A stretch of 64,000 nucleotides of DNA from positions 558,001 through 622,000 of the forward strand of contig JAECYW010000002.1 of assembly GCA_023014335.1 (NCBI GenBank). Reading direction: 5' to 3'. Made by a program: the position numbers and the translations under genes. This DNA is from Galerina marginata. Lineage: Eukaryota; Basidiomycota; Agaricomycetes; Agaricales; Galerinaceae. Positions 44,975-54,538 of the stretch are shown piece by piece; the stretch's first letter is position 1, and each line of letters starts with the position of its first letter. The notes below the pieces were generated by a model, which saw only the letters and a list, made by a program, of their open reading frames with translations, ran no database searches and was not told the DNA's origin.

Positions 44975-45353
44975 ATGCATTTCTCATTGCTTTTCCTTGT
45001 GGCTTCTAGCCTGTCTTACTCGGCGCTCGCGCTCCCTTTCACCTCTCTAGAACGACGCGAGGATTTTCCTAGGTTTGCCTCCGGTGAAATTTGTTTCATG
45101 TAGAAGACCTACTGAAAATTCTTTTTGCTATGGCGCCTCTAGACCTCACGTCCCTCGATCTCTTGGTGAAGAAGCTTCATTACTCCAAAGAGATGTTCTC
45201 GTGGAGAGCCCTACCTTGCTTGGAAAGCACTTGCTTCTCAAACAACGCTCCCGCCAGTTGACCGTAGCGCACGAGCGACGTAGTATTCCAGTACCGCCAT
45301 CGCCACCGCCTCCTGTCTGTTATCGGTGTGGCCAGACAGGTATACCCAGCTAG
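44975..45353 (+). CDS. small secreted Pro-rich protein
   Basis: Exons 44975-45072 and 45143-45353 (70-bp intron) give 102 residues. A signal peptide (MHFSLLFLVASSLSYSALA) is followed by dibasic sites (ERR at about residues 28-30, HERR further on) that a Kex2-type protease could cut. A run of Pro (VPPSPPPP) precedes the C-terminal VCYRCGQTGIPS with two cysteines. I recognise no family. The last 15 or so residues and the 3' UTR are matched, inverted, at 49390-49590, so this belongs to a local family. Possible effector or surface peptide; function unknown. Confidence 0.62.
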
Positions 45354-46735
45354 CAGTCCTGTGCTCGGATAAAGTGCTGATTCTCTTCCCCTCTTTGTAA
45401 GGACATTCGATTCAAAACTGCCCTACAAACACCGATCATCCCAAAAGAAGAAAGTAGGAGTGTCTGGATTAGATTGGGATTAGACATACATATGAATGGA
45501 GGTAGAATTTTCAACACACAGGCATTTTGAAGGGTGGAGATATGTATATACCACAGAGAGTTAGTACTGAAGTCCCAAGCTCGAAACAAGGCAAGATATG
45601 AAGAAGACATGAAATTTTACTTACCTGTTCCTATCAAAGAAAAGTTTGCAAACGGTCAGTTCGACTCGACGGCTGCGGGACATTGAGCGTTGGCAGGTTG
45701 GATAAAAAGTGGGTGGACAGAGGTCCTGTTGCGGCCGGAGGACGAAGTTGCTATAGCAAGGTAAGCCTTCAGAAGAGAACATGGATGACCTGAATGACTT
45801 GTAGCAGTCCCTAGACCTTGGTTTGCCAACACGACGACACTCGTGCACCCTGCAAGTTAATATCCCACTGACGAATGCGAAGTGGATGAAGCTGCAGCGG
45901 ACAGGCAGGCTTTGTTGCAGGTGTTGTCCGATCGCCGCGGCAAGGAATCAGTCGAGATCGGAGGAGTTACAAAGAACGTTGTGGCTTTGTACGCGCTGTG
46001 GCAGACGCGTTGGAGTGTCCTAGGTATCGACTTAGATGGCGGGCTAACACATGCGGGCATAATTGTGTGTGGCGGTGAACTTATTGGTTCGCCTCAATTG
46101 CTAACCCAAGGGCCAGCATCGCGAAGTACAAACATTGAAACAACGACATGGAGTGACGGGCGTGCCAGCATAGCCTTGGCATAGCCGGCGCGATCGTGGA
46201 GGTGTCAGTCCATTTCCGGGCAGGTCGGGCTGGGTTTGTTTTCTGCGTGTGAAAACTTCCATTACCACGGAGTTTGAACTGACTTGACAACATTTCTGCA
46301 CTTCAAGCATCTAACCTGGTTCAGGTTATAATTACTGCAGGTCCTCTACCTTCAACGCCCTCACATCTACATGGCGCCTTCCTATCACAATCTTGGCCAC
46401 GACCTCTGCGATCTCTGTCTGCGTTCGATGACCAAGGCCTGAATCGCATCACGTGTACTAGTATACCCGTAATCGGGTCGGTCAGCTTTGAGCGTACGCG
46501 TTGCATCGGTTGTATGCCATATTTTAGTCCCCCTTCGTGCTTCAAGTTCTTCCTTCTGCTCCTGCCTTTCTGCTCCTCACTTGTCATCAGTTCTACACAT
46601 TCCTTCATTGATACTGTTATCATTAAACGTTTCTATCTCCACAATATCATTTGGATAACCACAGCTTCTGCATATACTGTCCTTTCAACACCGCCTGGTA
46701 GCGGCGACAAGTGTTTCATAGTATTGAACTCGTAG
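45354..46735. other. intergenic with unassigned frame
   Basis: The left 130 bp are the 3' UTR shared with the inverted copy near 49.5 kb. A plus-strand frame at 45882-46184 (100 codons, MDEAAADRQALLQVL start) has no recognisable domain. The last 150 bp hold the metacaspase-like gene promoter. Confidence 0.4.
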
Positions 46736-48942
46736 ATGCATCGGTCCTCGTCGTGGACTAGGTATATTTTACACAGACCTCACTGACTTCGTAAGTAACC
46801 CCTATTGACAGCCCCATCCCTAAACTTCATGGCGTCATTATTGGTATCAACGACTACGAGTCAGACGACATCAAAAGTCTTGGTGGCGCTGTTGGAGATG
46901 CGTTGGCTTACAAGGCCTATCTCACCGACTATCTCCTAGTCCCCGAAGGCCAAATCAAGATGCTCATTAACAAGCAGGCTTCACGTTCATCAATTCTCCA
47001 AGTCCTAAAGTCTATCAAAGAAGATTCTCGCATAGAAGAAGGCGACCCGATATTTGTTTTCTATGCAGGTCATGGAGCCGAAATTGAAGCACCTCAGAAC
47101 TGGGACACAGGGAGCCCTGAGTGCAAAATCCAGATGCTCGTACCACAGGATTATTCTGCTGTCGAAGGTTCGGAGATTCCTGGAATTCCAGATCGCACGA
47201 TAGGTGCGCTCCTCGAAGATATTGCGGAAGCAAAGGGTAACAATATTGTGAGCATTGCGTCTATATTTTGGATAATAATTGTGGTCCAACGGTTTTGCTT
47301 GACAGATTGTAGTCTTTGACTGCTGCCATTCATATTCAGCAACCCGAGGATTGGCTGGCGGTCGAGCTCGCTCTGCGATTCTTGACCCCAAAATCCATAG
47401 TAGGGATCTTGACCGAGAAATATGGGACAAGGGAAGCACCCGCCCAGTGTCTAAATTTCGTTTCAGCGGTCTCCAGTCACACATCTCGATTATGGCATGT
47501 CATTCGTCCGAACAAGCTAATGAGTCGTCGTCCGAAGGCGGTGGTTGGTTTTCAGTTGCGCTCCTGAAACTACTGAAGTCTGTCCCACCGAACAAATTGC
47601 GTTATTCCGAAATCTTGGCCAGAATGGAGAAAATCAAACTGTGAGCCCCACCCTTCCTTGCAACCAAGTGAAGAGAATTTACAAACTTTTGTTTAATCAG
47701 CCAGAACCCCCAAGTTGAAGGATTCAATAAACATAGATATCTATTTGATGCTACGGATCCTGGACCTCCGGCCCCTGCCTACCCTATCCGATCTGATGCA
47801 GTGGAACGTTCATATCTTGTTGACGCTGGCTCGGCCCATGGAGTGACGTCGGGGTCCCGATTTGCCATCTTACAGACCCAGGACTCTGACGTGGGAACAC
47901 AAATTGGAACTGTGGTCGTCAAAAAAGTCACACCCTTCTCGTCCACCGTCGAGTTTGATTCTTTGTTATCGACATTGGTAGACAGCGACTTCCCCTCCAC
48001 GAAGGCTGTCCTGACGAGGTTTGGCAAACGAGAAGATCTTCGACTCTACATTCCTCCAGGACCGCAATATGACGCCAGTCATGAATTCCTCCGTCTGTTG
48101 TTGGAACGCCACAACGACGATCTTCACAGTGTTGTTTTGGTCGACAGAGTTGACCTTGCGCACCTCGCAATCTCTATCGAAAGTGGTACAGCTTCTCCTC
48201 TGCTTATAGACAAGAGAGTAAATCTCCATGGGTTCCATTCTCAGTTGCCGGTCGTGAATGCCAATGACGCTGAGATGTTAACGTTCCTCAAACATGCGTC
48301 GCGATACTTTTGGGAGCTCGGCCGCACAAGCGACAGTGGTGGATTGCTGGACAATGTCCAAGTTGCATTCCATGAGCTCCAAGATACCCCATCCCCATTT
48401 GACGACGTGCAACGACCAGAGAAATCGCCTGTCGGTCGCAATCTATTCAAAGACAACAAGGTCGTCATTAATATTGACCAAGAATATGGTATCAAATTGA
48501 CCAACAAAGGCGCTTGCGACCTCTACCTAGATTTGCTCTATTTCGATAATACCAATCTCGCCGACATCAGTAAGCACGTTAATCCTTTCTATATAGCTCA
48601 TGATTTACTGACTGCGGTTTTTAAATAGCCTCTTATTTAAGTCCATCTTCCAGTGGACCTTATCGTCCAGAATCTCCCTTGAAGAAAGGAGGAGGGTCGC
48701 TCACCATTGGGTACGGTTCGGGAGGAATGGCTCCCCTCAGTTACTCTCTTCCAGACGGCCAGGACGCCGCTGTTGGGTTCCTCAAAATCTTCTTATTCAC
48801 TCGGCCACTTATTTCTTCCTCCGATATTCCCAACGGAATGGAGAAATGGGATACCCTCGTTATCCCTATTGTCCAACGCCGACATCGCGTTCCACGCTTC
48901 TTATGGAGTTGGCGGATTTTTGGACAGTGCCTCATTCAATGA
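46736..48942 (+). CDS. caspase-domain (peptidase C14) metacaspase-like protein
   Basis: Five exons (46736-46761, 46812-47247, 47306-47640, 47701-48569, 48629-48942) join in phase to 659 residues. There is no prodomain: residue 10 onwards is already the p20 fold (KLHGVIIGINDYES, LGGAVGDALAYKAYL). The catalytic histidine is in FYAGHGAEI (H96) and the cysteine in IVVFDCCHSYSATR (C161), so the dyad is intact. Later blocks include HISIMACHSSEQA and GGGWFSVALLKLL of the small-subunit region. The last 380 or so residues form a long tail of unknown fold (SYLVDAGSAHGVTSGSRFAI suggests a beta-rich module). The family is expanded in Agaricomycetes. The protease would presumably cut after basic residues, as metacaspases do. 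Confidence 0.87.
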
Positions 48943-49389
48943 GACTTTCTCCTCTTTCCTTTCGTGATCCAGTCCGAAAGTTGCATCCTTCAGCACCTCA
49001 TTTCCAAATCCTAGTTTTGCTATGGAGTGCTCTATATATTCAGGTGCGCTGCTATATACCGGGATACCTTCGCTATAATTGCCTATCTCACGCTATAAGA
49101 CACTATGTGGCGCTCTATACCGTTCCATAGCGCCCATTTTCTAATGCTTTAATGACCTACTTCTCCACCATCTTTTGATCATGTCTGTCTGTACATACGC
49201 ACTCTCATTGCCACCAAAATCTTCACGAACCCTATGGAACCACATTCATTGTATTATAGATGTTTCTACCCTGTAAATTATTCAACTATAGAACTTTTTT
49301 TCAAGGATATGGAGTGGAGTAACAGCTCAAGTTGCAGACATTTTTTGTTACACTGGATCTAGACTTTTGATGTAGTCGTAAACCTACGC
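48943..49389. other. intergenic with imperfect inverted repeats
   Basis: Around 49019-49135 the sequence GCTATGGA recurs in inverted orientation and GCTATA units repeat, suggesting a decayed MITE-like palindrome. No gene was seen. Confidence 0.35.
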
Positions 49390-49590
49390 TCCCTGTAGTA
49401 TATATGTCTAGTCCAGACACTCTTACTTTCTTTTTTTGGGATGATCGTTGTTTGTAGGGCAAATCGTGAATTGAATGTCCTTGAAAAGAGGGGAAGATAA
49501 ATCAGCACTTTATCCGAGCACAAAACTGCTAGGGGGGTCAGCCTATCTGACCACACCGATAACTGACAAGAAGGGGTAGCGGCGGGGGCT
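49390..49590 (-). repeat. inverted copy of the 3' end of the secreted protein gene
   Basis: On the minus strand this segment reads through GTTATCGGTGTGG and then a 3' UTR with GTGCTCGGATAAAGTGCTGAT, ACAAAC.CCGATCATCCCAAAA and GAGTGTCTGGA. These blocks appear in the same order at about 45310-45475 on the plus strand. The similarity covers the last 10-15 codons plus 3' UTR. Confidence 0.8.
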
Positions 49591-49813
49591 CAGCGTCGTG
49601 GGTCATGGTGGACGCAGGGCCGCGTTGACCACGTCGACGAGGTGTAGAAGGCAACAACGACGTGACACAGAGGAATATTGATGGGTCCGCCTCATCCGCA
49701 TCGATGTTGTGAGGTGATAGAAGCAGTGCGACCGCGGCGTACACGTTGAGGAGGTGGATGGGGTCAACATATCCATAGCGGTCGACGAGGCGGACCCGAC
49801 CTATATTAGCCAT
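49538..49813 (-). CDS. candidate paralogue of the small secreted protein (uncertain start)
   Basis: The minus frame ends LLVSYRCGQIG, matching the VCYRCGQTG end of the gene at 44975-45353, and is followed by a similar 3' UTR. The 91-codon frame shown lacks an evident signal peptide. The true first exon may lie upstream (an AATATAG 3' splice site precedes the frame), or this may be a truncated or chimeric copy. The middle (SPHNIDADEADPSIFL) has no counterpart in the other gene. I treat it as a possible gene or pseudogene of the same family. Confidence 0.35.
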   Translation of the reverse strand: MANIGRVRLVDRYGYVDPIHLLNVYAAVALLLSPHNIDADEADPSIFLCVTSLLPSTPRRRGQRGPASTMTHDAEPPPLPLLVSYRCGQIG

Positions 49814-50528
49814 ATCGGCAAGGAGGATTCAAGACGGCATAGAAAAGAACGGATGGGAAATAGAAGTTAGTGCTTTGGAATTGACGAACTAGGTGTGTGG
49901 TGTAATGTAATGTCGTGCCAATAAATAAAAATGTATGCTGCAAGGAAATATGAACATGGATTGAAGGATAGAATGGATGGTGTGGTGTAGAATAAAAAAT
50001 GCAAGGGAGACAAAGAGAAAGCGATAATGAACTAGAGGATACTTATCATAAGTCAGTCAAGAGAGGTCAATTGATGTAATACTCTAGTAATCACCTGGAA
50101 GGCTCCATGCTCCTACACAACCCGAAAAGATGACATGATGCGTCGGCTTTAGCTCATAGTTGCGATCGGTGTTGGGACCGCTCTTGCAGAATCTGAATCG
50201 CCAAGGTAGGTGTCGGGGTCGCGATGTATTGTCAGAAAGGGACAGAGGCGGCCGAGTTGGGTGGCGGGTTCTCTGACCGCTCATCGTCTTCGAGTCGGCC
50301 CACATCCATAAGGGCACGCATCGGCAGGGTGCCCAATATATGGCCAGTTAGTCAAGGGATAAGGAGCACAACGACGGGATGTTGCCGAAGTCCGGGGAAC
50401 TTCTTGGCTTTCGGACCAAACAAAAGGAAACAATGACTTGATCACCACTACTGCCACAGCAAGCAAACTCAAGTTTACAACGTCCTGCCGTCAATAATCA
50501 ATATTGTTGCAAGGAGAGGTTGAGTGCA
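49814..50528. other. intergenic, no gene confidently supported
   Basis: Short minus-strand frames at 50084-50317 and 50281-50472 have no ATG-based model or known domain. The right end is the promoter of the zinc-finger gene. Confidence 0.4.
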
Positions 50529-52257
50529 ATGGTCGCCACGACGTCGGCCGCGCCTGTGAGTGTCTGGGTATCTGTGCCTTACTTTCTTCAAGAAGCCCAA
50601 AGTGCTGAGCCCCAATCGCCTTATACGGTCTTCCAGTCAGTCGACCATGGAGAAGAGTCGTCGTCATCGTCGTCGACGAAGAAGAGGTCTCCGAGAAAGA
50701 AGGCTATCGTTACAGGTATCTGGCCGTGCAAAATCAACGGGTGCAACAAGCAGTTTGCGCGTGAGGCTGATTTGAAAAGGCATCAAAGAACGACCAAGAT
50801 GCATTCGATGCCAAGTTTGTACGTGACGCGTTTTCTGCCGAAAATGCACGTAATGCTCATAATTTGTTTTGTGCAGCGCATGTCCTCAGTGCGACGCCAA
50901 CTTCACTAGGGTAAACGCCTTATAATTGTTACCCGAGATCGGTACTCATGCGTTTGGGTTTAGACCGATGCACTCAGACGGCACCAGAAGTCAAGGTAAG
51001 AGTTAAATTATCACTGATCAGAGCTTTACTGAAGTCTATGGACACCCCAGACACAACGGTGTCGTGATCGAACCCGTCGAGCAGAACAAAGAGGGAGACG
51101 AGAATGAAGATGGCCGAAGTCGGAGCGGAACACCTTCATCCTCCAAGGGCAAAGAGAAAGACTCTAGTCTCTCCGTCCAAACACACCAAGGAGCTCCAAC
51201 ACACACCGGCCCATCCAGCTACTACCGCTCACATACCGTCACCATAACTCGTACGTGCGGCGTTCCCATACCCTTCAACCGCAGTATGCTCATCTTAATC
51301 TCCGCCAGCCCACATCCCGCCACCACACACCGTCGACCCAATCACGACCACAGACCTGCCCATTTCCACCTCCAGACCAGTACCTCCATGGCCTGGCTAT
51401 CCCACAAGCTGGCAGAACGGCGTCCTTCCACCGAACATGGGGCCGATTGGATACCTCCCCATCCCCATTTACTACCCCTCTCCGCACTACCGACCCCACA
51501 CCAATGGATACCACGCCGGACACACAGTTGCGTACCATCCATACTCCCGCCCGCCCATGCACGCGCTGCCACCGCCGCTGAACGACATCCTCGCCAACTC
51601 CGCCACCCACCCCCAGGCATCGGCATCGCGGACCGCGTCCTCTTTGTCCGCCAATTCGATAACCGCCGCCCAATCCCAGTCCTCCTCTTCGATATCTGCG
51701 TCTTCATCAGCATCGAGTTCGATAACAGACGCGGGCGTACCCACTCTCGACCCGAACCTCGAGGAGTCTGAGCTCACAGAAGCCGAGGTCGTAGCCGCGG
51801 TAAAAGCGGTGCTTCTGCAGGCTGAGACGGAGGAGGCGGCGAAGAAGCAGAGGATGAGGGAAATAGCGGAGCTGGAGGAGCTGCAGAGGCAGCGGTCGTC
51901 TGGGATGCAGTCGCCTGACAGGCTTTCGGACTTTGATGGGACGGATAGAGATTCGAGTGAACTGAGCATTGGGATCGGCCTGGACGACGGGTTGAACGGT
52001 CTGCATGGGTACTCCTCGTTGAAGCGACCTGAACCTATGGAGCATATCCTCACGGAAGATGGAGAGCCGATGTTGAATCCAGGTGTGTACTTTACACAGG
52101 TTCTCCTTCACCGGATGGATGCTCATGTATTCTTTCACTTATGTATAGCTGAACTTCTGACACAGGTGTGCATTTTCGGCATCTTTACATGTACGATTGC
52201 TAAATCTCCGCTCTTGCAATTCACTAGGAATCTCTTGCCTCTCCGCCTCCATCGTGA
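50529..52257 (+). CDS. C2H2 zinc-finger transcription factor
   Basis: Seven exons (50529-50818, 50877-50910, 50964-50995, 51051-51250, 51309-52082, 52149-52165, 52228-52257) join in phase to 458 residues. A Ser-rich and basic region (TKKRSPRKKA) precedes two adjacent C2H2 fingers: CKINGCNKQFAREADLKRHQ with a following histidine, and CPQCDANFTRTDALRRHQ followed by RH. The remainder is low-complexity (Pro/Tyr-rich, then Ser-rich) with an acidic helix-forming region (EEAAKKQRMREIAELEELQR) typical of fungal regulators. It is presumably nuclear, with unknown targets. The last two very short exons are chosen for phase and splice sites and are less certain than the finger exons. Confidence 0.82.
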
Positions 52258-52935
52258 TAGGACATGTCACACAATTTGCCTTCGCCGACCTATATCCCCA
52301 TTCTCGATCCAACTGCCTCGCCTCGTCAATCTGTGGACAAGGAAGCAATCTCACTGGCGAGGTACATTAGCTTTTGGTGGTTTCATCTGCTCGACAAATA
52401 ATTCAAAATGGCTTCTGCGTCTGCAGTCGGGTTCTGCTTTCCTCGTCCTGCAAAACGACTAACTTACCTTAAAACCGCCTGTCGGGATTCTATTATTATT
52501 ATTATTGTAGGCTTGGATAATGTTCTGTGGAACTCTCTTTTCGGACTGATCGAAGTCGATGATCAGGGGCAACATGTACAAGTATCAGATATCTTGGCAG
52601 GATCTGCAGGCACGAAGTAAGACTGATGTTGACGTTGACGGCTAGATATGACATCAACTACTGTAGAATATCACACATTGCTGCACCATGTCAGTCAATT
52701 TGATTTCATCGGCTGCCCAAATGTATTTTGGCCCAAGCTGCTCTGATAGTAAAGATATGGTCGTAAATGCGAGGTGGAAATGCATTATCTCGGTGCAGAT
52801 TTCTATTCGGTGGTACATGAGCTGGGTATACGGTGGTCCATTATTTTTGGTTCAAATGAGCATCTACAGGATGTTGATCTTGGGCCAGGGGTATTGCGGA
52901 CCGACCTATTTTAAAACATTAGTAGTTCATCGAAG
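52258..52935. other. intergenic between convergent genes
   Basis: These 678 bp lie between the ends of the zinc-finger and adenosine kinase genes. Short frames only; an ATT run occurs near 52.5 kb. Nothing recognised. Confidence 0.5.
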
Positions 52936-54188
52936 CTAGTAGTTGAAGAAACCCACCTGTTGAACGCAAGCCCGAGCAAGCGCATGCCCAGCCAAAACCG
53001 AGTCTTCCAATTTTTTGCCGGCAACGAGCGCACCGAGGAACCCACCGGCAAACGCATCACCTGCGCCGTTAGTGTCCACGATCTGGTCATCTGTCAGCGC
53101 GTTGACCGGGAAGGTCAGAGGCGCGTCCGGCTTATCCGCGGAGACCACCACGGTGTGTAGCGCGCCTTGGGTGAACACCACCAAGCGTGGGCGCGCGGGG
53201 TTGGCCTTGGGCAAGAGCGCGAGGGTTTTGGCGATACCCGCGAGGTCTTTGGGGTCGGGGTAGGCGTTGGCGCTGGCCCAGGCCTCGGCTTCGGCTTCGT
53301 TCCCGATGAGGATGTCGGTGTGGGGCAGGATTTGGCTGAGCTGGGCGCCGAAGAATTGCGCGATGAAGGGGGCGGAGATGTTGAGGACGAAGGTCTGATG
53401 GTTCTTGGTCAAGGCCGGTACCGAGATGAAGTATTGATGTTAACATACCTTCCCGGCGGCAGAAGCCTTGCTGCTGAGCTCCAAGGCAGACTCGACACCG
53501 TGTGTAAGGAAGTATCCCTCCAGGTAGAAGAATTTAGCTTTCTCGATGAGAGGAGCAACTTCTGGGGAAGACAGATGGGATTTTTCGAATTTCTCGGCGA
53601 CCCGCAGATTCGTCACAAGAGATCTGGATTTCGAGTCAAGTCAGTCCAATGGCCCAAAAATTAGGCAGGAGATTGGCAGACAGACCTGTAATGGCCAGTA
53701 ATGACAACCGCACAAGCACCCGTCTTCTCGCCCTTCTTGACTTGATAAACTTGGTCGAGACCCTCGCGCTTGTTGGCCTGTTTCAGCTGTTCGGCAAGAT
53801 CATCGTCGCCAACAGCACCAGTGAAAACAACAGAACCTGGCGGGAGAACATACTGCAGTCAAGCGAAAAATTGTTAACGCGTGTACTAGAGATGTCAGAC
53901 TTTGGACGCACAGCAGCCCCGCGAGCAGCGTTCTGGGAGGCACCTCCCGCAACATAGGTCACCTCATGCTCAGCCACGAGTTCGTCATAACTATCACATT
54001 AACTCAGTACGTTAAAAGATGAACCCAGCCATCGATCTTACTCACATCCCAGCTTGCTTCTCCTCAGCCAAAATCGCGTCGTTCGCCTTCAGGCCATACT
54101 TCTCGAGAAGTTTTTCCCCGTTTCGGACCTGCATATCAAGCAGGGGGTTACCCAAGCAGAACAGGGAGTACGACGGAGTAGCAGACAT
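52936..54188 (-). CDS. ADO1: adenosine kinase (PfkB family)
   Basis: The start ATG at 54188 opens exon 1 (54188-54046): MSATPSYSLFCLGNPLLDMQ, the usual start with the N-terminal GNPLLD motif. Later exons give YVAGGASQNAARGA, FTGAVGDDDLA and YFLTHGVESALE. The last exon (about 53.41 to 52936) reads FVLNISAPFIAQFF, LIGNEAEAEAW and the PfkB signature DTNGAGDAFAGGFLGAL with the catalytic Asp. The enzyme phosphorylates adenosine to AMP and so clears adenosine produced by the methyl cycle. The end (ACVQQVGFFNY) lacks the basic extra residues of some homologues but is otherwise complete. Confidence 0.93.
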
Positions 54189-54538
54189 GGTTGTACTTTT
54201 GAAAAGCTGAGATAGTGGGGGTAAAGGAACAGGAGTAAATTCGAACGATCAGAAGCAAAATGGTCTTTCAACGACAAAACTTATCGCCACAATCGATGAT
54301 CTAATCTAATCCGATCCCTCACCATCCTCTAACCCTGGATTCAATTCCATGCGTTCGCTTGCCGCTTAGGCAGAGTAACGTGTTTCTCGAGGGTCAAAGA
54401 CACAGAAACGGTATGTATGGTGGTCTGGAAATAATTTTTTGGATCGAATTAGATGGTGGCCGAATATTTGCCGAACTTGCCAGAAAATTTCAATTCAAGC
54501 AATAGTGTTGTACGATACTGGCTTCTATGCGACAAGGC
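54189..54538. other. intergenic; left boundary of esterase duplication
   Basis: From about 54406 (AGAAACGGTATGTAT) the sequence matches 59638 onward, marking the 3' flank of the duplicated esterase unit. The rest is the adenosine kinase promoter. Confidence 0.6.

Noticed and set aside
47005..47484. 159-codon minus-strand frame
   Set aside because: Antisense to the caspase catalytic exons.
51290..52138. Three long minus-strand frames (127-188 codons)
   Set aside because: Antisense to the zinc-finger gene's low-complexity exon 5. Its GC-rich composition removes stop codons on both strands.
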